Source: JAKFWF01 sp963741505 (GTDB taxonomy: Bacteria > Pseudomonadota > Alphaproteobacteria > Rhizobiales > Hyphomicrobiaceae). Taken from it: DNA of 64,000 nucleotides. Positions within the stretch are counted from its first letter, which is position 1. The number at the start of each line of letters is the position of its first letter. This document shows positions 9,763 to 18,172 of the stretch, one piece after another. The notes under the pieces are model-generated. The model saw only the letters and a program-made list of their open reading frames with translations. It searched no databases and was not told the DNA's origin. The stretch lies in the NCBI GenBank assembly GCA_963741505.1, contig CAVUIJ010000033.1, positions 156,753-220,752 on the forward strand, given 5' to 3'. Made by a program: the position numbers and the translations under genes.

Positions 9763-11292
9763 ATGGCCGCCAATGCCAATCTATTTGCCATTCTGGAGGC
9801 GAGCTTCGCTCGCCGGCCGACGGCCACCGCGTTCTCCTTCGCCGATGGTTCGAGCGTTACCTATGCAGCGCTTGGACAGGAGGTCTCGCGCATGGCGAAC
9901 GCACTCGCAGCACGCGATGTGAAGCCTGGCGATCGCGTCATGGTGCAGGTCGAAAAATCGTTCCAGAACGTGCTGCTGTACTTCGCCACGGTAAAGGCCG
10001 GCGCGATCTACAATCCATTGAACACTGCCTACACCGCCGCCGAGCTCGAGTATTTCATCGGCGACGCGCAGCCGAAGCTGTTGGTCGTCGACCCTTCGAA
10101 GCTGGCCGCGTTGCAGCCGATCGCCGACAAGGCCGGCGTCGCCCATGTCGACACCATGGCAGCCGACGGCACAGGCACACTCGTGGCACTGGCTGCGACG
10201 CAATCCGGCGAGCATCGAACCACGATCCGGGCGGCCGACGATCTTGCGGCACTGCTCTACACCTCGGGCACCACTGGCCGCTCGAAGGGCGCGATGATCA
10301 CCCATCGCAACCTGTCCTCGAATGCGCTGACGCTGGTCGACTACTGGGGGTTCACCGCCGATGACGTGTTGCTGCACGCGCTGCCGATCTTCCATGTCCA
10401 CGGCCTGTTCGTCGCCCTCAACACGACACTGCTGGCCGGCGGCCGGGTGATCTGGCAGCCGAAGTTCGATCTCGCCGAAGTGCTGAAGGCGCTGCCGCAA
10501 TCGACAGTCATGATGGGTGTGCCAACGTTCTATATCCGCCTGCTTGGCGACAAGTCGTTCGGGCCGGCGCACTGCAAAAAGATGCGGCTCTTCATCTCGG
10601 GCTCGGCGCCGCTGCTGGCCGAGACGCATGTTGAGTTCGAGGCGCGCACCGGCATGAAAATCCTTGAGCGCTACGGCATGACCGAGACCGGCATGACCAC
10701 CTCCAATCCCTACCACCAGGGCGAGCGGCTCGCCGGCACGGTCGGCTACGCGCTGCCGGAGATCTCGGTTCGCATCGCCGACGACAAGGGCAATGTACTG
10801 GCCGCCGGCGAGGTCGGTGTGCTGGAGGTGAAGGGCCCGAATGTGTTCAAGGGCTATTGGAACAATCCCGAAAAGACCGCGCAGGAGTTCCGCGACGACG
10901 GTTATTTCATCACCGGCGATCTTTCGGTGATGGCGCCGGATGGCCGCGTCACCATCGTCGGCCGCGCCAAGGACCTCATCATCACCGGCGGCTTCAATGT
11001 CTACCCGAAGGAGATCGAGGACGAGATCAATGCGCTGCCGGGGGTAGCCGAGTCTGCCGTCATCGGCGTGCCGCATCCCGATTTCGGCGAGGGGGTGGTC
11101 GCGGTGGTGACGCCGCTTGCCGGCGCCAAGCTGCAATCTGAGGCCGAGATCATCGCCCATCTTGGCGACCGGCTGGCCAAATTCAAACTGCCGAAACGGG
11201 TCTTCCAGCTCGACGATTTGCCGCGCAATGCCATGGGCAAGGTGCAAAAGGCGGAGCTGCGCGGCGTGTACGGGCGGACGTTCGCCAAGTAG
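9763..11292 (+). CDS. matB: Malonyl-CoA synthetase (MatB-like acyl-CoA ligase)
   Basis: ANL-family ligase of 509 residues converting malonate, ATP and CoA to malonyl-CoA. Motifs are LLYTSGTTGRSKGAMITHRN, PIFHVHGLFVALNTTL, ERYGMTETGM, ERLAGTVGYALP (the arginine contacts the second carboxylate in MatB), FITGDL, DLIITGGFNVYPKEIED, and the catalytic lysine in LPRNAMGKVQKAEL. The start at 9763 (ATGGCCGCC) matches the family; the open frame extends further upstream through the divergent promoter region. Divergent from the malonamidase-like gene with a 172-base shared upstream region, suggesting co-regulated use of malonate derivatives. Confidence 0.92.
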   Translation: MAANANLFAILEASFARRPTATAFSFADGSSVTYAALGQEVSRMANALAARDVKPGDRVMVQVEKSFQNVLLYFATVKAGAIYNPLNTAYTAAELEYFIGDAQPKLLVVDPSKLAALQPIADKAGVAHVDTMAADGTGTLVALAATQSGEHRTTIRAADDLAALLYTSGTTGRSKGAMITHRNLSSNALTLVDYWGFTADDVLLHALPIFHVHGLFVALNTTLLAGGRVIWQPKFDLAEVLKALPQSTVMMGVPTFYIRLLGDKSFGPAHCKKMRLFISGSAPLLAETHVEFEARTGMKILERYGMTETGMTTSNPYHQGERLAGTVGYALPEISVRIADDKGNVLAAGEVGVLEVKGPNVFKGYWNNPEKTAQEFRDDGYFITGDLSVMAPDGRVTIVGRAKDLIITGGFNVYPKEIEDEINALPGVAESAVIGVPHPDFGEGVVAVVTPLAGAKLQSEAEIIAHLGDRLAKFKLPKRVFQLDDLPRNAMGKVQKAELRGVYGRTFAK

Positions 11293-11418
11293 GGCGCCGC
11301 CCGACTGGCAACCTCACGGAAATATTGGACTTTTCCTGCCTTCTCGGGCTTAACTAGAGGCTGAGGGGACGGCACGCGCGCGGCCGCGTCAGCCGACCGG
11401 GAACCGAGCAGCAGAGCC

Positions 11419-11727
11419 ATGACTTCGACAACCGTCATCGAACCCAGGAACGGCCCCGGCGGACGTGATCCAGCCGACGAAAAAATGGAGCAGATCCGCG
11501 ATCTGCTGTTCGGAGAATACCAGCGGCAAAGCGATCTGCGCATCAATCAGCTCGAGGCCCGCATCCGTGATCTCGAGGCGTCGCTCGGCCATCGCCTCGA
11601 CGCCCTGCAGGCCCGGTTCGATGCGCTCGCCGGGGAGACGCAATCCGATCACCGGACGGCGTTCGACGAACTGGCGCGCGGTGTCCAAGAGTTGGGCGAA
11701 CGTATTCGCCAGATCCCACGGGATTGA
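11419..11727 (+). CDS. Small coiled-coil protein, first gene of the GTPase/OmpA/two-component module
   Basis: A 102-residue, charged protein with no signal peptide or membrane segment. Residues about 20-95 form heptad-rich helix (LRINQLEARIRDLEASLG, then LDALQARFDALAGE), so an elongated coiled coil in the cytoplasm is expected. The opening DPADEKMEQIRDLLFGEY resembles the start of the following large protein (RLKELLFDSES), hinting at a shared short docking motif. The OmpA-domain gene starts 14 bases after its stop. No catalytic motif is seen. I do not recognise a named family; its position suggests a scaffold or adaptor for the neighbouring GTPase system. Confidence 0.8.
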   Translation: MTSTTVIEPRNGPGGRDPADEKMEQIRDLLFGEYQRQSDLRINQLEARIRDLEASLGHRLDALQARFDALAGETQSDHRTAFDELARGVQELGERIRQIPRD

Positions 11728-11741
11728 ACCGGAAACCACCG

Positions 11742-13949
11742 ATGTCGCAAAACGTCGCCCGTCTGAAGGAGCTGCTATTCGACAGCGAGAGTGCGACCCT
11801 GGCCGAACTTCAGGCACGCGTCGCACAGTTGGCGGCGGCCGAGCAAACGCACCGGCAGGAAATGGCCCAGTCGCTGACCAGAAAGTTTGAGTCAGCCGTC
11901 GCCACCGAAGCCGCCGGCAGGCAACAGCTTGCTGGGCAGGTCGACGGCTTGTTGCACCGGGCCGGGACCGAGGAACGGTTCCGCACCAGCGTCGCCGACG
12001 TACTCGACGGAGCGTTGCGCGAGGCCGAGGTCAAGCGCCATGATCAGCTGACCCGCGCGGTCGCGCCGCTAGTGGTCAGGACCATCAAGACCGAGCTTCG
12101 CAATAGCCAGGATGAGATGGTCGAGGCGCTTTATCCGATCACTGGCCGGCTGGTCAAAGCTTACATTGCCAGCGCCATGAAGGATCTGATGGATCAGATC
12201 AACCGGCGGCTGTCGGGTGGCTCGAACCCCGTCATGCTGCGGTTGCGCAGCTTGATCACGGGCCGCTCGGTTGCCGAACTGGCACTGGCCGAGGCACAGC
12301 GGCTCGAGGTGGTCGAGCTGTTCTTGATTCGGCGCGGCTCCGGCGAACTCGTGCAGCACTGGCCGGATGGGCCGCAAGGGCCGGGTGTACCCTCCAACAG
12401 TGATATCCACCTCAGCGGTGTGCTGACCGCGATCAACGACTTCGCCGCCGCCGCACTGAAGGACGATGGCGGCAATCTGCGCTCCTTTTCGCTCGACGAT
12501 TTCCAGATGTATCTTCGCGGTTCACCGGCATTTCTGCTGGCAGCGAAATGCCGCGGCGCGGCGCCGGCAGGTGTCGAAGCGGTGCTCGACGACGAGTTTC
12601 TTCGCCTGATCGAGCGCAACGGCCGGGCCTTGTCCGGTACCGCCGACGGCACTCCGCCCTTGATGCTGGCGCCGCTGGCGCAAAGCCTGGCCGTCAGGCT
12701 GGACGAACAGCAGCGCGCGATCGCGGCGGAAGCGGGTCTTGGATTCAACCCGCTCAAGGCGCTTGCGTTCGTCGTCGCCGTGCCGCTTGTGCTGTACGCG
12801 GGCTGGACGCTCTACACCAATTACGAGACGTCGCAGGTACGCGACTTCGCCGATCGGACGATCGCCGCGACACCGCAGCTCGCTGGCTACCCGACGCAGC
12901 TCGACGTTGGCCCGCGCGGTCGCGAGGTCGCCTTGACCGGTCTCGCGCCCACCGCCGCTGCCAAGAGTGAGGTCATCAAGCGCCTCCGCGACGGATTGCC
13001 GGGTTCCAACGTCGCCGACCGGCTGACCGTGCTGCCCAATTTCGGCGCCGAGCTCGAGCCGCAGGTCACCAGCGTCCGGCGATCGCTGGCCGGCATCGAG
13101 GGTGAAGCCATGCGGGGCTCGATCAGGCGTGCGCTCAATCGGGCGGTACGCCGGCTGGACCAGACACTGCCGCATCTGCGCCGGCTCGATCTCGCGCTCG
13201 AAGATGCCGGCGCCCGCGCCAAGGCGAAGTCTGCCGGCGGCACCATCGAGGCGATTGCTTCAGAACTGCGGACGTTGCTGACACGGGCCGGGGCAGGGCC
13301 GGTCGACATGTCGCAGATGAGTGCGTTATCGGCACCGATGCACCGACTTTCCGAGCGCCTGAAGCAGGCGAGCGTAGAACTTTCGACATTGCTCACGCGC
13401 GGCTCGTCCGGCCTGGAATTGACGCACGCCGATGCCGAACCGGCAGATGCTCTCGAAAGCGCCGAGGAGTTGAGCCTGTCGGCCGAGCAGCTGGCAACGG
13501 TCGCCGTCGCGGTTGCCCAGGCGGCCGGGATTAGGCCTGTGGCGCCGCCGCTGCCAGTGCCTGCCGCACCCTCGGCCCGCGACCGGCTGGAAAAATGGAT
13601 CAAGACCGGCGCGATCTTCTTTGGCGAGGCTAGCGAGTTCCGCAATGCTCAGGTGGCGCAGGCCACCCTCAACTCGGCTGCCCGCCTGATCCGCGAAGCA
13701 GCCGTTCTGGTCAGGGTGGTCGGCTATACCGACGAGCGCGGCGGGCAGACACGCAATTCGCCACTCTCACAGACGCGGGCGCAGCGCGTGGTCGACGCAT
13801 TGATCGAGCGCGGCGTGCCGCGCCAGCTTCTCGTTGCCATCGGCCGGCCGACCGGCGCGGATATCAGCTCCGTTGTCGGCCCCCAGAGCCCCAACCGCCG
13901 TGTCGAATTCGAAATCGGATTTGACGGCGAGTTGGCCGACCAGCCATGA
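11742..13949 (+). CDS. Membrane protein with cytoplasmic longin/roadblock-like region, BON-like region and C-terminal OmpA domain
   Basis: A 735-residue protein. Residues 1-170 are charged and helical. Residues about 187-290 (VVELFLIRRGSGELVQHW..., HLSGVLTAINDFAAAALK, AFLLAAKCRGAAP) look like a longin/roadblock-type regulatory fold. A single membrane segment lies at about 338-360 (ALAFVVAVPLVLYAGW). Next is a BON-like alpha/beta stretch at about 375-432 (LTGLAPTAAAKSEVIKRL), a long helical region, then at about 614-735 an OmpA/peptidoglycan-binding domain with GYTDERGG, LSQTRAQRVVDALIERG and PNRRVEFEI. The protein probably spans the inner membrane and grips the cell wall. The first ATG with homology is 11742. 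The small GTPase gene starts in its stop codon (ATGA). Confidence 0.85.
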   Translation: MSQNVARLKELLFDSESATLAELQARVAQLAAAEQTHRQEMAQSLTRKFESAVATEAAGRQQLAGQVDGLLHRAGTEERFRTSVADVLDGALREAEVKRHDQLTRAVAPLVVRTIKTELRNSQDEMVEALYPITGRLVKAYIASAMKDLMDQINRRLSGGSNPVMLRLRSLITGRSVAELALAEAQRLEVVELFLIRRGSGELVQHWPDGPQGPGVPSNSDIHLSGVLTAINDFAAAALKDDGGNLRSFSLDDFQMYLRGSPAFLLAAKCRGAAPAGVEAVLDDEFLRLIERNGRALSGTADGTPPLMLAPLAQSLAVRLDEQQRAIAAEAGLGFNPLKALAFVVAVPLVLYAGWTLYTNYETSQVRDFADRTIAATPQLAGYPTQLDVGPRGREVALTGLAPTAAAKSEVIKRLRDGLPGSNVADRLTVLPNFGAELEPQVTSVRRSLAGIEGEAMRGSIRRALNRAVRRLDQTLPHLRRLDLALEDAGARAKAKSAGGTIEAIASELRTLLTRAGAGPVDMSQMSALSAPMHRLSERLKQASVELSTLLTRGSSGLELTHADAEPADALESAEELSLSAEQLATVAVAVAQAAGIRPVAPPLPVPAAPSARDRLEKWIKTGAIFFGEASEFRNAQVAQATLNSAARLIREAAVLVRVVGYTDERGGQTRNSPLSQTRAQRVVDALIERGVPRQLLVAIGRPTGADISSVVGPQSPNRRVEFEIGFDGELADQP

Positions 13950-14449
13950 GGATCGCCAAGATCCTGCTGCTGGGTGACATCGGCGTCGGCAAGACCTCGA
14001 TTGCCCGACGATTGGTGTTCGACAAATTCGATGGCAGCTACAAAGCCACGATCGGCACCGACATCTACCGTTACGAGGTCGTGCCGTCGCCGGTCGAGGG
14101 ACCGTTCCATTTCGTGGTCTGGGATACCGACGGCAATTTCGGCGAGACCATTTTTCGGCACGTCTATGCCAGGCAAGCGGATGCGGCGATGATCGTCTCG
14201 GATGCCAGCCGGCCGGCGACGCACGAGCTCACGGCACAATTGGGCAGTGGTTTCATGGAGGCCTTTCCCGGTCGGGCCGTGACCTATGTCGTCAACAAGC
14301 TCGATCTGCTGGCCGACGGCGCGGCGCGGCAATTGCCCGCCGCGATGGCGAATGCAGGCGTCCCGATCATTTGGACCAGCGCAAAGTCGGGTGACCATGT
14401 CCGAGAGGCCTTCCATGCCGCCGCTGCCATCATTGCCCGGCGCAGCTGA
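13946..14449 (+). CDS. Ras/Rab-like small GTPase (prokaryotic Ras-superfamily)
   Basis: A 167-residue single-domain GTPase. G1 is GDIGVGKTS (residues 10-18). The switch I threonine is T35 in YKATIGTD, just as in Rab proteins. G3 is WDTDGNF (residues 59-65), G4 is NKLD and G5 is TSAK. The usual WDTAGQ is altered: alanine becomes aspartate and the catalytic glutamine position is asparagine, so intrinsic GTP hydrolysis may be slow or need a partner. There is no lipidation site or membrane segment. Overlap with the OmpA-domain gene upstream and the kinase gene downstream implies translational coupling and a common complex. Its cellular role is not known to me. Confidence 0.92.
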   Translation: MRIAKILLLGDIGVGKTSIARRLVFDKFDGSYKATIGTDIYRYEVVPSPVEGPFHFVVWDTDGNFGETIFRHVYARQADAAMIVSDASRPATHELTAQLGSGFMEAFPGRAVTYVVNKLDLLADGAARQLPAAMANAGVPIIWTSAKSGDHVREAFHAAAAIIARRS

Positions 14450-15581
14450 CGGGCATTCGGCGATCGCCGCGCTGTCCGAAGCTGTCGAGTTGCTGGCGCG
14501 CCACCGGCTGTTCGGCTTGACGTGGCTCGACCGTGATCTCGTGGCACTTTTCAGTTATGGCGGCCTCGCGGAGTTCGTGCCGATCGGCAGCCGCGTGACC
14601 GAAACTGTGCTGCCGCTACTCGGGCTCGACGATGCGTTGCAGGCGCTGAAACAGACGCCGCAAACGCCTTTCGAGATGCCGAACGTTTCGTTGGCCAACG
14701 AGCAGGGCAGCAATCCGCGCCTAAGCATCCTCATCTATTGGATACCGGAGCGTCAGCAATTCCTGCTGCTCGTGGCCAAGGTGCTATCGACCGGCGAGCT
14801 CGAGATCGGGCTTGCGCAGCAGGTGCGCGCGCGCATGATCGCCGAGGCCGAGCTCGCGCAAAAATCGAAGGCACTGGCCATCGCCAACGAGGAGTTGACT
14901 AGGGCCAATCGCGATCTCGCCGAGTTCGCCTACATCATCAGCCACGACCTCAAGGCACCGCTCCGGGCGATGCGTTATTTCGTCGACGACCTCGAGCGTG
15001 CGCTGGCGGATGGCGGTGATGATCCGAAGGTGCACGCCGGGCAGATCCGCAGTCAGGCCCGGCGGATGGCCCAGATGCTGACCGACCTGCTCGCCTACTC
15101 GAAGATCGGCCGGCAAACCGAGGCGCTTGCTACCGTCGACACCGCAGCCCTGGTGCAGGGCATTGTCGCCTCGATCCCGAAGCCGCCGGGGATCGACGTC
15201 GTCATCGACGGCGACTGGCCGACATTCGAGACCTATGCGGCGCCACTCGACCTGGTGCTGCGCAACTTGATCGGCAACGCGATTGCCCACCACGATCTTA
15301 CGCACGGCACGATCCGTGTCACCTGTGGCTCGGCGCCGGACGCCATCGAGGTCGAGGTTGCCGACGATGGACCCGGAATTCCAAAGGAATGGCATGAGAC
15401 GATCTTTCTGCCGTTCAAGACAATGCCTGGCAGGCCCGACGCCGAGCACAGCGGCATCGGTCTCGCGCTCGTCCGTCGCGCTGCCGAGAGCGTCGGCGCA
15501 AGATTGACGCTGACATCTGACCCGACAGTCGCGCGCGGCGCGAAATTTACTATCCATTGGCCGGTTGGGCTCAATTCCTAG
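14415..15581 (+). CDS. Sensor histidine kinase with N-terminal PAS-like domain, soluble
   Basis: About 388 residues with no membrane segment. Residues about 15-125 (LFGLTWLDRDLVALFSYG... LSILIYWIPERQQFLLLV) look like a PAS-type sensor, followed by a coiled coil (RMIAEAELAQKSKALAIANE). The phosphoacceptor is in FAYIISHDLKAPLRAM, a phytochrome-kinase-type H-box. The ATPase domain has the N-box NLIGNAIAHHD, G1 DDGPGIP, F-box IFLPFK and G2 GIGLALVRR. The start overlaps the GTPase gene; I prefer ATG 14415, which has GAGAGG upstream, over ATG 14397. Linkage suggests it reads the state of the GTPase/OmpA complex and phosphorylates the regulator that follows. Confidence 0.87.
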   Translation: MPPLPSLPGAADGHSAIAALSEAVELLARHRLFGLTWLDRDLVALFSYGGLAEFVPIGSRVTETVLPLLGLDDALQALKQTPQTPFEMPNVSLANEQGSNPRLSILIYWIPERQQFLLLVAKVLSTGELEIGLAQQVRARMIAEAELAQKSKALAIANEELTRANRDLAEFAYIISHDLKAPLRAMRYFVDDLERALADGGDDPKVHAGQIRSQARRMAQMLTDLLAYSKIGRQTEALATVDTAALVQGIVASIPKPPGIDVVIDGDWPTFETYAAPLDLVLRNLIGNAIAHHDLTHGTIRVTCGSAPDAIEVEVADDGPGIPKEWHETIFLPFKTMPGRPDAEHSGIGLALVRRAAESVGARLTLTSDPTVARGAKFTIHWPVGLNS

Positions 15582-15673
15582 CTATTCGACGCCGCCGCGG
15601 CGGTGACGCCGCATTCGTTTGTGTCGCAGCGGGCTTCCCCTGTATAAGGGCCTGGAAGTTCAGGAGAGTAGGC

Positions 15674-16156
15674 ATGAGTTCCGGCGGCTCGGGAGCAGGC
15701 GGCGATTTCCTTGCGCGCAAGAGCGATGCGACGAAAATCCGTCAATCATTGCCGCCGATCGACGACGTGCTGATCGTCGAGGACGAGACATTCGACGCCG
15801 ATCGGCTGCAGGCCACGCTGCACGTCATGCTCGGCTACGAGCTGACCATCCGCCGTGCCTCGACGCTCGGCAGCGCGCTCGATTGCGTCATCGCCCGCAA
15901 ACCGGGCATCGTCTTTCTCGACGACTATCTGAAGCCGAATGACAATGCTTCGCACACCATCCCGTTCCTGCAACGGGCCGGCTACGAGGGGCCGATCGTG
16001 GTAGTCAGCGGCCAGGTCGACCGGCAACGCCGCGCCCATCTGATGGGCGCCGGCGCCGCCGACGTCATCCACAAGGACGACCTCGACAGCGTGCGGGTGG
16101 CGGAAGCATTGGCACGCGCGTTCAAGACCCGCGAAGGCGGGGCGACCGCCGGCTGA
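15674..16156 (+). CDS. Single-domain response regulator
   Basis: A 160-residue receiver with a 30-residue polar N-terminal extension and no output domain. The acidic pocket is IVEDE, the phosphoacceptor aspartate is in VFLDDYL, the switch serine in VVVSG and the conserved lysine in IHKDD. It resembles the lone receivers that pair with phytochrome-type kinases. The ATG at 15674 has a good ribosome site (AGGAGAG). It lies 92 bases after the kinase gene and closes the five-gene module. With no DNA-binding domain its output must be by protein contact. Confidence 0.88.
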   Translation: MSSGGSGAGGDFLARKSDATKIRQSLPPIDDVLIVEDETFDADRLQATLHVMLGYELTIRRASTLGSALDCVIARKPGIVFLDDYLKPNDNASHTIPFLQRAGYEGPIVVVSGQVDRQRRAHLMGAGAADVIHKDDLDSVRVAEALARAFKTREGGATAG

Positions 16157-16298
16157 GCGCCGGTCGGTCGGCTCGCGGCGGCGCTCATGCCATGCCCGAA
16201 GTGAAGGTCGGCCATGACTTGCGGCAGTCGACATTCGCTTGCCTCGGCCGCACCCGATGCCTCACATCTTGGCGCAGATCGATGAGGAGATGCGACAC

Positions 16299-17015
16299 AT
16301 GGAACGGCCCGAAATCCTGAGGCGCGAGATCAAGGCGCTGGCATTCGACCAGTACGGCACCATCGTCGACATGCAGGGCGGGCTGACCGAGGCGGCCGCA
16401 CCCTTTCTCAAGAGCAAGGGCTGGAGCGGCAACCCATCGAGCTTCGTCACCTGGTGGCGGCGCACCCACTTCGAGAACTCGATGATCGATGCGCTGCTCG
16501 ATCGCGGCCACACACCCTATCGCCAGATCGGCCACCGGGCGGTCAGCCATGTGATGGACCGCTGCGGCATCAAGTACACCCAGGTTGAGGTTGCAGGCCT
16601 CGTCGCCGCAATCGAGCGGCTGAAGCCGTTCCCCGATGTCGTCGAAGCACTGACGAGGTTGCACGGCGCCAGGTACAAACTCGCGATCCTGTCGAATGGC
16701 GACCGCGACATGCTTGAAGCCGCCGGCCCGCACATCGGGTTTGCCTTCGACCAAGTGATCTCGGTGCAGGAAGCCGGCTATTTCAAGCCGCACTGGCGCA
16801 CCTACGCCAAGGCCGAGGAGATCATGGGTGTAGATCGCTCGAGCATCCTGTTCGTCGCCAACCATGCATTCGACTGCATCGGCGCCAAGTCATTTGGCAT
16901 GCGCACCGCCTTCATCGACCGGCGCAAGCGCCCCTTCGGCGAGACGCCGCATCAGCCCGACCTGATCGTCGCGAACTTCGCCGAACTGGCCGCGACGCTC
17001 GCTCAGCCGCGATAG
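16299..17015 (+). CDS. HAD-superfamily hydrolase, haloacid dehalogenase type II-like
   Basis: A 238-residue HAD protein. The nucleophile motif is FDQYGTIVD, the second motif LSNGDRDM, the lysine motif YFKPHWRTY, and the fourth FVANHAFDCIGAK. This pattern matches L-2-haloacid dehalogenases and their relatives better than phosphatases, which would have DxD at motif I. ATG 16299 is chosen because GAGGAG lies nine bases upstream; an earlier ATG at 16239 is possible. It converges with the FAD monooxygenase gene, overlapping by 13 bases. True dehalogenation activity is uncertain. Confidence 0.82.
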   Translation: MERPEILRREIKALAFDQYGTIVDMQGGLTEAAAPFLKSKGWSGNPSSFVTWWRRTHFENSMIDALLDRGHTPYRQIGHRAVSHVMDRCGIKYTQVEVAGLVAAIERLKPFPDVVEALTRLHGARYKLAILSNGDRDMLEAAGPHIGFAFDQVISVQEAGYFKPHWRTYAKAEEIMGVDRSSILFVANHAFDCIGAKSFGMRTAFIDRRKRPFGETPHQPDLIVANFAELAATLAQPR

Positions 17016-18172
17016 CCGTAGAGCCAGTCGTAGCCGGCCATCACTCGCTCGCCGGGCATCGCACGCAGCGTCAGGTTGCGCGCCAATGCCAAAGCGCCGT
17101 CGAGATGATAAATGCGGCCATTGCGTTCGGCGGTCGCGATCATACGCTCTCGGCGCGGCCGGCGGGATGCTTCGAATGCCTTGAACGCTTGCCGGTGGTC
17201 GGGCGAGGTCCGCAGCAGCTTGGCAACCGCGGCGGCATCTTCCAGCGCCATCACGCCGCCTTGTGCCAGGAACGGAAAGAACGGTCCGGTGGCATCGCCC
17301 AGCAGTGCGACACAGCCGTTCGACCAGCGCGCCAGGCGCGGCGCCGACAGCAGCGTCCATTGCCGCCAGGTGTCGGCGCTTCGTAGCAAACTCACCAGTG
17401 CCGGCGCGAGGCCGGCGACCTTTGCCAGCACTGCGGCGGCATCAATGCTGCTGCCCCATCCTTCAGGCGTGGCATGGTCCTCGCTGACCACCACCACTGC
17501 GATCTCGCGGCCGGACCGTACCGGGTAGTGCACGACGTGCACATGCGGCGCGAGCCACAGCGTCACGTCATTGGCGAAGGCGCGCGCCGGCACCGCGTCC
17601 GCCGGGATCACCGTACGGGCGGCAACCCGCCCGGCCGGCCGCATCTCGAGGTCCGATATGGCGAGGCGCCGTACCGTCGAGCCGACACCATCGGCACCGA
17701 TGAGATAAGGACCCTCCACCTGTCGGCCATCGACGGCCGAGACCGTTACGGCCGCTTCGGTCTGGACAAGTTGGGCGACATCGAAACCCATCGAGAATTC
17801 GATATGTGGCGCGGCTCGCGCCGTCGCCAGCAAAGCCGCGTGCAGATCGGCGCGATGGACGGTCCAGTAGGGCGCGCCATGGCGGCCTTCGATCCAGGCT
17901 CCGAGCGGCAGCGCGCTGAGGGCGTCGCCGGAGCGGCCATCGCGCACGCTGATCGCGCGTGGAACGCCGACGCCGCCGGCGAGCCTGTCGGCGACGCCCA
18001 ATTGCCGCAATATGTGCGTTCCGTTCGGGCCAATCTGGATGCCGGCGCCCGCTTCCGAGAATTCAGGTCTGCGCTCGAGTATGCGGCTCGCAATGCCGGC
18101 TTTCGACAGAGCGAGCGCGGTTGCGAGCCCGCCGATGCCGCCCCCTGCAATCAGTGCAGGGCGATCGCTCAC
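17003..18172 (-). CDS. FAD-dependent monooxygenase (salicylate/3-hydroxybenzoate hydroxylase-like)
   Basis: A 389-residue class A flavoprotein hydroxylase. The N-terminal dinucleotide motif is AGGGIGGLATALALSKAG, the central motif YLIGADGVGSTVR is the DG segment shared by FAD and NAD(P)H binding, and the C-terminal FAD motif is CVALLGDATGPFFPFLAQGG. In the last motif the usual GDAAHP is GDATGP, so histidine is absent. It probably hydroxylates an aromatic acid, but no ring-cleavage gene is nearby. Its start abuts the CHCC zinc-finger gene with a 4-base overlap. Confidence 0.88.
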   Translation of the reverse strand: MSDRPALIAGGGIGGLATALALSKAGIASRILERRPEFSEAGAGIQIGPNGTHILRQLGVADRLAGGVGVPRAISVRDGRSGDALSALPLGAWIEGRHGAPYWTVHRADLHAALLATARAAPHIEFSMGFDVAQLVQTEAAVTVSAVDGRQVEGPYLIGADGVGSTVRRLAISDLEMRPAGRVAARTVIPADAVPARAFANDVTLWLAPHVHVVHYPVRSGREIAVVVVSEDHATPEGWGSSIDAAAVLAKVAGLAPALVSLLRSADTWRQWTLLSAPRLARWSNGCVALLGDATGPFFPFLAQGGVMALEDAAAVAKLLRTSPDHRQAFKAFEASRRPRRERMIATAERNGRIYHLDGALALARNLTLRAMPGERVMAGYDWLYGYRG

